From Actinomycetes bacterium (GTDB lineage: Bacteria; Actinomycetota; Acidimicrobiia; Acidimicrobiales; RAAP-2), in the NCBI GenBank assembly GCA_021799915.1, contig JAJYZN010000037.1, positions 1 through 17,620 of the forward strand: a stretch of DNA of 17,620 bases, given 5' to 3'. The notes under the pieces are model-generated. The model saw only the letters and a list, made by a program, of their open reading frames with translations. It was not told where the DNA came from and ran no database searches. Both the position numbers and the translations under genes were made by a program. This document shows, one piece after another, positions 5,996-13,364 of this stretch. Within the stretch, counting starts at the first letter, position 1; each line of letters begins with the position of its first letter.

Positions 5996-7411
5996 TTGGT
6001 AGCCTCCCGGGACGTGGGCACCGTGTTCGTCGACCTGGATCGGACCCTCCTGCGGCAGGCCAGCGGACCGGTCCTCCACTCCGCTCTGGAAGCCGAAGGC
6101 GTCGTCCGGTCGGGCCGAACCGTCCCCGGTGACCGCTTGCTCTACGCACTCTACGACCGGTTCGGGGAGAACCTCTTCGCGATGGCGCTGGCCCGGAGCG
6201 CGGCGCTCATGGCCCGGGGCTGGTCCCAAGAAGGGGTGCGCCGGGCCGGTCGCCGGGCGGTGGGCGAGCTTGCAGCCCTCGTCGCTCCCTTTGCGCCGGG
6301 GATCCTCGCGTCCCTGCGCGACGAGGGGTACCGGATCGTCCTGTCCAGCACCACGCCAAAGGACATGATCGCTCCGTTTGCCGAGGCGTGGGGGTTCGAC
6401 GACGTCATCGCGACCGTCTACGAGGTGGCCGGGGGCTCCTACACGGGTCGTTTGGAGGGGGGGTTCGTCTGGGGCGTGGGCAAGCTCATCGCCGTCCGCC
6501 GCTGGGCCAAGGAGCACGGAGAGGACCTGGCCGCGTGCCATGCCTGCTCGGACAGCTTCTTCGACGTCCCGCTCCTCTCGAGCGTCGGCATGCCCCACGC
6601 GGTGAACCCTGATCCCAGCCTGGAGGCGGTCGCCGTGCTGCGCCGCTGGCCGATCGAGCACTGGGACCGCCCACCGGGAGTACCGTCGATCGCCGGGCTC
6701 GAGCCCTACCACCTGCTGCGCCCGTTCGTCGGACCCCAGGCGTTCCCCTACGCCCGCTTCGACATCGCCGGCATCGAGCACGTGCCCCGCCAGGGACCCG
6801 CCATCTTGGCTGCCAACCACCGGAGCTACTTCGACGTCGCGGCGCTGGCCGTGGTGGCCGCGCGGATTGGCCGACCGGTGAGGTTCCTCGCAAAAAAGGA
6901 GCTCTTCGACGTGCCCGGCCTCGGGTGGGCGGCTCGCTCGCTCGGCGGCATCCCCGTCGACCGGGGCGGGCGCTCCGACCTCTCGCTGCGCCAGGCTGAA
7001 GCAGCACTCAGGGCCGGAGAGGTCGTGATCGTCCTGCCCGAGGGGACCATCCCGCGAGGCGAAGCGTTCTTCGACCCGCTCCTCCAGGGCAAGACCGGCA
7101 CGGTCAGGCTGGCGTCGGCTACCGGTGCCCCGGTCGTCCCGGTCGGCTTGTGGGGGACCGAGCGGGTGTGGCCGCGATCGGCGCGCTCGCCGCGGGTGAC
7201 CGAGCTGCGGCACCCACCGCTCGTCCAGGTCAGGGTCGGGCGAGCGGTGCCGCTGGGCGGCAATGACGCAGTCGCCGACACCCGTACGGTGATGGACGCG
7301 ATCTCGTCCCTCCTGCCCGAGGAGGCTCGGGTCCACCGGGTCCCGAGCGCCGAGGAGCTGGCGCGGACTTACCCGCGACGGCAGTCGGCCGGCCGGGCGA
7401 GCCAGGAGTGA
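5996..7411 (+). CDS. Bifunctional HAD-IB hydrolase / PlsC-type 1-acylglycerol-3-phosphate acyltransferase
   Basis: A 471-residue fusion. The HAD-IB phosphatase-like domain (about 8-220) has motif I DLDRT (13-17, nucleophile Asp13), motif II SSTT (117-120), Lys163 and motif IV SDSFFD (185-190). The PlsC acyltransferase domain (about 245-440) has NHRSYFD (274-280, catalytic His275 and Asp280) and LPEGT (347-351). PlsC domains acylate lysophosphatidate or other lysolipids at the membrane; such HAD-PlsC fusions occur in actinobacteria, including a mycobacterial plsC. The start is uncertain: TTG at 5996, or GTG at 6014 or 6023, all before the HAD motif. A strong SD-like AGGGGAGG (5961-5968) is 6 nt from an in-frame CTG (5975). 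It is first in an operon and overlaps murT by 4 nt (GTGA). Confidence 0.9.
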   Translation: MVASRDVGTVFVDLDRTLLRQASGPVLHSALEAEGVVRSGRTVPGDRLLYALYDRFGENLFAMALARSAALMARGWSQEGVRRAGRRAVGELAALVAPFAPGILASLRDEGYRIVLSSTTPKDMIAPFAEAWGFDDVIATVYEVAGGSYTGRLEGGFVWGVGKLIAVRRWAKEHGEDLAACHACSDSFFDVPLLSSVGMPHAVNPDPSLEAVAVLRRWPIEHWDRPPGVPSIAGLEPYHLLRPFVGPQAFPYARFDIAGIEHVPRQGPAILAANHRSYFDVAALAVVAARIGRPVRFLAKKELFDVPGLGWAARSLGGIPVDRGGRSDLSLRQAEAALRAGEVVIVLPEGTIPRGEAFFDPLLQGKTGTVRLASATGAPVVPVGLWGTERVWPRSARSPRVTELRHPPLVQVRVGRAVPLGGNDAVADTRTVMDAISSLLPEEARVHRVPSAEELARTYPRRQSAGRASQE

Positions 7412-8688
7412 GCTGGAGCCCACGGGGCGCGGCCGCGGCCGTGGCCGTGCGGGCCGCCGGCTCGCTCGCCCGAGGGCTCGGCGCCGGTGCGGGGACGGTC
7501 ATCGGCGGGCGCGTCGGACTGGGTCTTGACCCCGGGCTCCTCGAGCGGCTTGGGTCCAAGAGGCGCACGGCGGTCGTGAGCGGGACCAACGGCAAGACGA
7601 CGACGACCCGGCTGCTCGCGGCGGCGATCCAGGCCTCCTCGGATCCGGACGATCCGGTCGTCACCAACGCTGCGGGGTCCAACATGCCGGCCGGCCTCGT
7701 CGCGGCGCTCGCGGCCGGGCGCCCGGGTGCGCCGGCCGTGCTCGAAGTGGACGAGGGGTACCTCCCGCGCGCACTCTCCGCGCTCGCACCGCAAGCCGCC
7801 CTCCTCCTCAACCTCTCGCGGGACCAGCTCGACCGCACCAGCGAGGTCCGGATGCTGTCGAACCGGTGGCGCGACGCGTTGGGTGGGGCACCGGGGACCA
7901 CCGCCGTGGCCAACGCCGACGACCCTCTGGTGGTCTGGGGTGCCGGCACCGCTCACCGGGTCGTCTGGGTCGCCGCCGGGCTCAACTGGACGTCTGATGC
8001 CGCGGGCTGCCCTGCTTGCAGCGGTCGGATCACGTTCGCCAGCGCTCCGGGCGGCGGGTGGTCGTGCCAGTGCGGTTTCTCTCGTCCGGATCCCGACGTG
8101 ACGGTGTCGCACGACGCGGCCGGCCGTACGTGGTCCGTCGGGAGGGATGGACGCCGCCTCTCGGTCGAGCTTGCCCTGCCCGGGCGCTTCAACGCCTCCA
8201 ACGCCGTGATGGCAGCGTCGGCTGCCGGAGTGCTCGGCGTCGACCCGGCCGCCGCCCTCCAGGCGATGGCCGCTGTGGGATCGGTCGGCGGGAGGTTCTC
8301 GGTCAGGGACATCGCCGGGGTGCGGACGCGCCTGCTCTTGGCCAAGAACCCCTCTGGTTGGCGCGAGCTGCTCGACCTCGTCGCCGGCGAGCGCCGACCG
8401 GTGGTGGTGGCGATCAACTCCCGGGTGGCCGACGGATGCGATCCGTCGTGGCTGTGGGACGTGGAGCTCGAGCGCCTGCGAGGGCGTGTGGTGGTCGCGG
8501 CGGGGGAGCGGGCCCACGACCTCGCGGTGCGCCTCCGTTACGCCGAGGTCGAGCACCGCACTTGCACCGACACGGTACGAGCGGTGGCCGAGGCTGCGGC
8601 ATCGTCCAAGGTGTCCGAAGACGAGGACGTCGCGGTGGACCTCATTGCCAACTACACCGCGTTCTTCGACCTGGCGGGCCGGCGTTGA
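7408..8688 (+). CDS. murT: Lipid II isoglutaminyl synthase, MurT subunit
   Basis: With GatD, amidates the alpha-carboxyl of D-glutamate in lipid II to D-isoglutamine, using ammonia from glutamine and ATP; cytoplasmic face of the membrane. The 426 residues are normal family length. It is a Mur ligase fold with P-loop GTNGKTTTT (59-67), the MurT-specific Cys4 zinc ribbon (CPAC at 201-204, CQC at 220-222) inserted in the middle domain, Mur ligase helix GRFNASNA (259-266), and the C-terminal DUF1727 domain with ADGCDPSWLWD (341-351). Asp345 is the likely counterpart of the Asp proposed to complete the GatD catalytic triad in Staphylococcus aureus MurT. The GTG start overlaps the stop of the PlsC fusion (GTGA), and its stop overlaps gatD (TTGA). 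All motifs are intact. Confidence 0.96.
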   Translation: MSWSPRGAAAAVAVRAAGSLARGLGAGAGTVIGGRVGLGLDPGLLERLGSKRRTAVVSGTNGKTTTTRLLAAAIQASSDPDDPVVTNAAGSNMPAGLVAALAAGRPGAPAVLEVDEGYLPRALSALAPQAALLLNLSRDQLDRTSEVRMLSNRWRDALGGAPGTTAVANADDPLVVWGAGTAHRVVWVAAGLNWTSDAAGCPACSGRITFASAPGGGWSCQCGFSRPDPDVTVSHDAAGRTWSVGRDGRRLSVELALPGRFNASNAVMAASAAGVLGVDPAAALQAMAAVGSVGGRFSVRDIAGVRTRLLLAKNPSGWRELLDLVAGERRPVVVAINSRVADGCDPSWLWDVELERLRGRVVVAAGERAHDLAVRLRYAEVEHRTCTDTVRAVAEAAASSKVSEDEDVAVDLIANYTAFFDLAGRR

Positions 8689-9524
8689 CGCTCACGGTTG
8701 TCGTCGTCTACCCCGAGCTCCTCGGCACCTACGGCGACGGGGGGAACGGTGTCGTCTTGTGGCAGCGGGCGCGCTGGCGCGGGATCGAAGCCGAGCTGCG
8801 CCACGCCCGTTCGGACGAGCCGCTCCCCGACGGGGACGTGTACTGCCTGGGCGGGGGCGAGGACGGTCCCCAGGTCGAGGCGGCCGATGCCCTGCTCGCG
8901 GACGGGGGTCTCGGACGGGCGGTGGCGGGCGGGGCCGCCGTGCTGGCCGTCTGTGCCGGCTACCAGATCGTGGGCAACAGCTTTCCGGGAGCTGGCGGTG
9001 AGGAGCACCGGGGGGTCGGGCTCTTGGACGTGACGACCGAGAAGGGGCCGGGCCGACGCGCCGTCGGCGAGATCCTGGCCGAGCCGCTGGACCCAGGGCT
9101 CCCGTTCCTCACCGGGTTCGAGAACCACAGCGGGGTGAGCACGCTCGGGGTCGGGGCACGACCGCTGGCGCTGGTGCGGGTCGGCACGGGCAACGGCACG
9201 AGCGACGGTGGCGAGGGCACGGCAACCACCGGCAATGGCAAGGGCAAGGGCGACGGCATCCCTGTGCGCGGTCGCCGGGGGGTGCTCACCGAAGGCGCCC
9301 TATCGGGCCGGGTGGTCGGCACCTACCTGCACGGGCCGGTGCTCGCCCGGAACCCGGCCTTGGCCGACCTGGTCCTCGGCTGGGCCGTGGCCCACTGGGC
9401 CTCGCGTCGAGGAGAAGAGCCCCCCGTCCTCGGCCTGCTCGACGACGCGGAGGAGGGAGCGCTGCGGGCCGAGCGCCTGGCGGCTGTCCGAGGCCGCAGG
9501 AGCCGGCGGTCGGCTGTCCGGTGA
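8685..9524 (+). CDS. gatD: Lipid II isoglutaminyl synthase, GatD glutaminase subunit
   Basis: A class I glutamine amidotransferase that supplies ammonia to MurT. The TTG at 8685 overlaps the murT stop by 4 nt and gives 279 residues beginning with the conserved LTVVVVYPELLGTYGDGGN block. The nucleophile is Cys90 in AVCAGYQ and the catalytic His is His216 in GTYLHGP; the third triad member probably comes from MurT. GFENHSG (144-150) is also typical. Unusually, a Gly/Thr/Asn/Lys-rich segment of about 20 residues (170-190) lies between the ENHSG block and the catalytic His; it is encoded by short imperfect GGCAAG/GGCAAC repeats. It is last in the operon, and its stop is only 2 nt from the stop of the convergent acyltransferase gene. 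Confidence 0.95.
   Translation: MTLTVVVVYPELLGTYGDGGNGVVLWQRARWRGIEAELRHARSDEPLPDGDVYCLGGGEDGPQVEAADALLADGGLGRAVAGGAAVLAVCAGYQIVGNSFPGAGGEEHRGVGLLDVTTEKGPGRRAVGEILAEPLDPGLPFLTGFENHSGVSTLGVGARPLALVRVGTGNGTSDGGEGTATTGNGKGKGDGIPVRGRRGVLTEGALSGRVVGTYLHGPVLARNPALADLVLGWAVAHWASRRGEEPPVLGLLDDAEEGALRAERLAAVRGRRSRRSAVR
9177..9260 (+). repeat. Low-complexity GGCAAS-type tract inside gatD
   Basis: Imperfect repeats of GGCAAG, GGCAAC, GGCAAT and GGCACG encode a Gly-rich surface loop. All differences keep the frame, as expected for an expanded loop in a functional gene. Confidence 0.6.
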
Positions 9525-9539
9525 GGTCAGCTCGCCGGC
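9502..9539. terminator. Imperfect hairpin across the gatD / acyltransferase convergent stops
   Basis: GCCGGCG (9502-9508) pairs with CGCCGGC (9533-9539), and inside it GCTG (9513-9516) pairs with CAGC (9528-9531). Both stop codons lie within it. There is no T-tract, and pairing of this length is not rare at this GC content. Confidence 0.3.
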
Positions 9540-10507
9540 CAGGTCCGCTCGCCGTGCTCCGGTCCCGGGGGAGAGGGCAGGGCCCACGAGCGGCGCCAGG
9601 GGGACACATCGGGTCCGGCGGGCGACGGGGTGCTGCCCGCACCAGCGCGCCGGCGTGCCGACCACCAGTCGGTCGACACCTCGTCGGCGAGGAGCGCCAC
9701 TGCCGCTTCGATCCGGGCACCGAAACGCCGGGCGTCCTCGCCTTCGGCACAGACGAGCGGCGCGCCGAACATCACGCTCACCGGCGCCCGGCGGAGCGAT
9801 CGTCGGCCCCGTACCTCGCTGCCTGAGCCACCGGCCGGCTGCCCGGCAGGCCCGGAGCGGACCGGAGGGGATTTCTTCAGGATCTCACGGGTGCCGTGGA
9901 GGTACACCGGCACGACGGGCCGGCCGGTGCGCCGCGCCAGGTAGGCGGCCCCGCCCCGGAACGGCTGGAGCCATCCATCGGGCGACCGTCCTCCTTCGGG
10001 GAAGATGACGAGGCTCCACCCTTCCTCCAAGAGCCCGGCAGCAACGTCGGCCGACCTGCGGTTGACCTTGGTGCGCTCGATCGGGACTGCCGCAAGCGCG
10101 AACGACCACAAGGCAGCTTTCCACGTGGTGTCGAAGAAGTAGTCGGAGGCGGCGGCCACCACGGTGTGGTGCCGAAACCGCACCGGCAAGGTGGCGAGCA
10201 GCAGGGGGGTGTCGGCGTGGCTCGCGTGGTTCGCCGCGAAGATGACCGGCGCCTCGAGCAGTCCGAGGTGTTCTTCGCCCCGGGTCGTGGTCGGGGCCAC
10301 CACGCGGGCCACCGGCCGCGTGACGCCGTCGAGGAGCATCGCCCGAGCCAGCCGGACCGGGTAGCGCCGGGACCACGCGTGGTCGTAGACGAGCCCGGTC
10401 CGCCGTTCGGGGGCGGGACGGGGCAGGCTCGAGGGCCACGCCGGCGCCGACAGGGGGAACGGGAGCCGGCTGAGACGAGAGGTGACGGCGCGCAGGGACC
10501 GGCTCAT
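9527..10507 (-). CDS. Lysophospholipid acyltransferase family protein (PlsC-type)
   Basis: Transfers an acyl group from acyl-CoA or acyl-ACP to a lysolipid or other hydroxyl acceptor; the natural acceptor here is unknown. The 326 residues have motif I NHASHAD (93-99, catalytic His94 and Asp99), SDYFFDT (121-127) and motif III FPEGGRS (169-175). An N-terminal extension of about 80 Pro/Arg-rich residues and a Gly/Ser/Arg-rich insertion after HGTREILKKSP make it longer than a minimal PlsC. The ATG at 10507 overlaps the stop of the LarA-like gene (ATGA), so it is translationally coupled as the last gene of the four-gene operon. It is unlike the HAD-PlsC fusion in this window, which has no such extension. 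The context suggests it acylates a product of the upstream reductase/dehydrogenase enzymes. Confidence 0.9.
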   Translation of the reverse strand: MSRSLRAVTSRLSRLPFPLSAPAWPSSLPRPAPERRTGLVYDHAWSRRYPVRLARAMLLDGVTRPVARVVAPTTTRGEEHLGLLEAPVIFAANHASHADTPLLLATLPVRFRHHTVVAAASDYFFDTTWKAALWSFALAAVPIERTKVNRRSADVAAGLLEEGWSLVIFPEGGRSPDGWLQPFRGGAAYLARRTGRPVVPVYLHGTREILKKSPPVRSGPAGQPAGGSGSEVRGRRSLRRAPVSVMFGAPLVCAEGEDARRFGARIEAAVALLADEVSTDWWSARRRAGAGSTPSPAGPDVSPWRRSWALPSPPGPEHGERTWPAS

Positions 10508-12093
10508 CGCACGTCCGCCATGAGCAGCGGAGGGGTATGGAGGTGGGTGAGGGAAGGGGACCGCCCGACGACGTCGGTCGCGATCTCCAGCGCGTCGTGC
10601 AAGGTGGAGGCCGGGGAGAACCCCATCCGCCGCACGGCCCGGGGGTCGCCCCCCACCACGATGACACGCCCCAAGTGCTCGAGCGCGTGGGCGCACCAGT
10701 ACCACATGTAGAACGGATGCACGCCGTGGTACGCGTGGCCGGTGCGGTAGAGGTGCACGTACCACGGATCGGTGGCGAACGCCTCCTCGTAGACCTTCGA
10801 CATCACTTCGGGATCGGTGGTCTCGGCGAGGACCTGTTCGAAGAAGTCGATGTAGCTCGGATGGTGGCCCGGGTGGAACTCCCAAGGGGTCGGATGGCGC
10901 AGGATGAGCACGCCGCCTTGGCGGACCACCGGTTGCCCGCGGTAGAGGTTGAAGAAATAGCCGAGCCCGAGGCAGGCCACGAGGATCGGGTTCATGATCG
11001 ACCCGACGTTGTACGGGCAGATGTAGGGGAGCCCCATGGTGACGATGTCGGTCTGCCCGTGGACCTCGACGCCCTGCTGGTCCCAGACGTTGGCCGTCGT
11101 CACGGCGTGCACGGCCTCGACTTCGCCCGCTTGCACCGACGTCATGGCCTGGGGGGAGCGTATGGAGTGGAAGATCTGGCGGGCGACGCGCGGCGGCGTG
11201 CGCTCGAGGGCGGCGGCGGTGGCGGCGTAGGTGATCCGATCGCGCACGTTCCACTCCCACTCGCGGCGCTGGAGGAACCCGAACTGCGGGGGGAAGGTGT
11301 TGCCGTTGAGGGTCGTCTCGATCTGGAAGACCTTCACGCCGCTCTCGGCGATGAGCCGTCCCATGCGCCAGTTCGAGGAGTGGAGCTCGGAAGCAGGGGC
11401 ATCCATGAACGAGCGGCTGTGGCGCATCGTCGTCGGGTTGTGGTGGTGGCGGAGGCTCCGGTAGCTGGCCAGCCCGGTCGCGACGCTCTTGTGCCCACCA
11501 TCCATGGAGACGAGGTTGATGTTCACGTAGACGATGAGGTCCCCGGTGGCCGCCCGCTTGTTGATCTCGACGTCCTCGCCCAGGTCGGTCGTGCCCAAGT
11601 GGACGAGATTGTCGGGGTCCTCGGCGTCGTGCTGGGTGAGCAGACCGTGCGGGGCGAACGCGTCGTAGATCCGGTCGCCCAGCGCGTGGCGCAGCTCGGC
11701 CTCGGTCATGCGCCGGTGGAGGGCCAGGGCCGCGACCAGTACGACGTCGTCGACCCCGGCCTCTGCCGCCATGTCGAGCACCTGCTCGATGACGAGCTGG
11801 CGGACGTCGGGCGCCTGCATCGGCGGGAGGGGCAACGAGACGTCGTCGAAGCAGATCGTGAGCCGCATGCCGGCCCGCAGGAGGCTCGGCAGCGGTGCGC
11901 TGTCGCCGAGCGGGTGCAGCAGGGCATGGCGGATCGCGGCAACCGGGTCGGCGAGCGGCTCCAAAGGCTCGGGCGCGTAGACGACCCTGCTGCCTTCGGG
12001 CAGCGTCTCGAGGCAGAAGCGTTCCCCGTTCCAGAACAGCGTCGGTGGGGTGGAGCGATCCACCTCGAGCACGAAACCGGGCCTCGGGCTCAC
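10504..12093 (-). CDS. LarA-like (lactate racemase N-terminal domain, DUF2088) protein
   Basis: A 529-residue relative of the nickel-pincer lactate racemase LarA, about 100 residues longer than LarA. Shared features are the N-terminal WNGERFCLETLPEGSRV block (21-37), DDVSLPLPPM (83-92, in place of DDxTRPxP), LHRRMTEAEL (125-134, with His126 at the LarA His108 position), and GGHK (199-202) followed 16 residues later by His218, the spacing of the cofactor-attaching Lys184 and nickel-ligand His200. The second catalytic His of LarA (His174, ten residues before the Lys) is missing; Ile192 is there. Substrate and reaction are therefore open; 2-hydroxyacid epimerisation is one possibility. The start is GTG 12093 with AGGAGG 7 nt upstream. 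It overlaps both neighbours by 4 nt. No larB, larC or larE cofactor genes are in the window. Confidence 0.8.
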   Translation of the reverse strand: MSPRPGFVLEVDRSTPPTLFWNGERFCLETLPEGSRVVYAPEPLEPLADPVAAIRHALLHPLGDSAPLPSLLRAGMRLTICFDDVSLPLPPMQAPDVRQLVIEQVLDMAAEAGVDDVVLVAALALHRRMTEAELRHALGDRIYDAFAPHGLLTQHDAEDPDNLVHLGTTDLGEDVEINKRAATGDLIVYVNINLVSMDGGHKSVATGLASYRSLRHHHNPTTMRHSRSFMDAPASELHSSNWRMGRLIAESGVKVFQIETTLNGNTFPPQFGFLQRREWEWNVRDRITYAATAAALERTPPRVARQIFHSIRSPQAMTSVQAGEVEAVHAVTTANVWDQQGVEVHGQTDIVTMGLPYICPYNVGSIMNPILVACLGLGYFFNLYRGQPVVRQGGVLILRHPTPWEFHPGHHPSYIDFFEQVLAETTDPEVMSKVYEEAFATDPWYVHLYRTGHAYHGVHPFYMWYWCAHALEHLGRVIVVGGDPRAVRRMGFSPASTLHDALEIATDVVGRSPSLTHLHTPPLLMADVR

Positions 12094-13364
12094 GGACGGT
12101 CCTCCTCTCTCGGCGTCGGCCTCTGCGGCGGGCGCTGCAGCTCGAAAGCGATCTTGACCGCGCCCCGGCTCCCGGCCGAACCGGCGTGGCCCACGGCCTC
12201 TTCGAAGCGCTCCAAGGGGTACGTGGCGGAGACGAGCCTCCCGGTATGGGCATCGCTGACGACGTCGAACGCCGCCTCGAAGGTGCGGAAGGGTACGGGA
12301 GCCGGCTCGGTCCCGTAGGCGTAGGCGCCGCACAGCGTGACCTCGCGGTGCCACAGCGACGCCAAGTCCACGTTCACCCGACCGGCCATGCCGACCAGAA
12401 CGACCTTGCCCCGGGGACGCACCAGGTCGAGGGAGTGCTCGATGGAGGCCGCCGTTCCGACGCAGTCGAAGACCACCTCGGCACCCCCATTGATGCGTTG
12501 ACGGCCACGGTGCGAGCTGCCCAGGGCCATGGAACGGGTACGGCGGCGGATGGCTCGGGAGAGCTGCTCGGGCGGGAGGGTCTGGGTGGCACCGAGGTCC
12601 TCGGCCCACTGGCGCTGGTGGGGATAACGGGCGCCCACGACGAGCGCTGAGGGCGAGGCGAGGTGCCCCCGGGCGCCGAGGCGCGTGATGGCGGCGACCA
12701 CCGCCAGGCCCAGGGTGCCCGCACCCACCACCGCAACCGTCTCGCCGCCGAGCAGGCCCGCGGACATGACGGCGTGGACGGCGCACGCCACGGGCTCGAC
12801 GGTCACTGCGTCGCGGTCGCTCATCGCATCGGGCACGGCGTGGAGCTGGCTCTCGTGAGCGACCAACCCCGCCTCGGACCACCCCCCGCCCGTGTCCGCG
12901 CAGAAGCCGGTCTGCAGGCCCGGCCGGAGGTGCCCGTAGGCCACCATGCGGCAGTTGCCGGTGCGGCCGGCGGCGCACTCCTCGCACATCGGATCGATCC
13001 CGCGGGCGAGACAGCCGAGCACCGGCTCGAGGACCACGCGCGAACCCGGGGCGAGCGCGGTCCCGTCCGCGGTCCGGGCGCCGTCCGGCACGGTGCCGAC
13101 GACCTCGTGGCCGGGGACGAACGGGAAGCTCACGATGTCCTCGAAGTAGCGAGAGCTGCGGCCGTCGAGCGTCGCCAGGTCGGACCCGCAGATGCCCGAG
13201 AGCAGCGGGGCGACGCGGTGCCATCCGGACCCGAGGAGCGCGGGCGCCGCTCCGTCGACCAGGCGCAGGGGCCCGAGCCCGGCGCCGCGTCCGGATCCCA
13301 TTGCCGAGATCGCACGGGCTGCGGCGAAACGGATCGGTCGCCGCTCGACGACGAGGCTGCTCAT
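12090..13364 (-). CDS. Zinc-dependent alcohol dehydrogenase (MDR family)
   Basis: Oxidises an alcohol or reduces an aldehyde/ketone with NAD(P). The 424 residues have catalytic zinc Cys59 (GICGSD), the GHEVVG motif with zinc ligand His86, a cysteine cluster (Cys118, Cys127, Cys130, Cys138) for the structural zinc, and the Rossmann dinucleotide motif VGAGTLGL. The Cys118 to Cys127 spacing is wider than the classical CxxCxxC. The nucleotide-binding domain carries a basic insertion (around AIRRRTRSMALGSSHRGRQR). The start is ATG at 13364, overlapping the reductase gene stop by 4 nt (ATGA), and its own stop overlaps the LarA-like gene start (GTGA). The likely substrate is the aldehyde or alcohol linked to the upstream acyl-CoA reductase; this is inferred from the operon. 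Confidence 0.92.
   Translation of the reverse strand: MSSLVVERRPIRFAAARAISAMGSGRGAGLGPLRLVDGAAPALLGSGWHRVAPLLSGICGSDLATLDGRSSRYFEDIVSFPFVPGHEVVGTVPDGARTADGTALAPGSRVVLEPVLGCLARGIDPMCEECAAGRTGNCRMVAYGHLRPGLQTGFCADTGGGWSEAGLVAHESQLHAVPDAMSDRDAVTVEPVACAVHAVMSAGLLGGETVAVVGAGTLGLAVVAAITRLGARGHLASPSALVVGARYPHQRQWAEDLGATQTLPPEQLSRAIRRRTRSMALGSSHRGRQRINGGAEVVFDCVGTAASIEHSLDLVRPRGKVVLVGMAGRVNVDLASLWHREVTLCGAYAYGTEPAPVPFRTFEAAFDVVSDAHTGRLVSATYPLERFEEAVGHAGSAGSRGAVKIAFELQRPPQRPTPREEDRP

Noticed and set aside
10508..12253. Long upstream extension of the PlsC-type acyltransferase frame on the minus strand
   Set aside because: It overlaps the whole LarA-like gene in another frame. The acyltransferase begins at the ATG at 10507, which forms the usual 4-nt overlap.
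10537..12318. A 593-codon plus-strand open frame opposite the LarA-like gene
   Set aside because: The antisense frame shows no conserved motif and a Val/Arg/Gly/His-rich composition typical of shadows.
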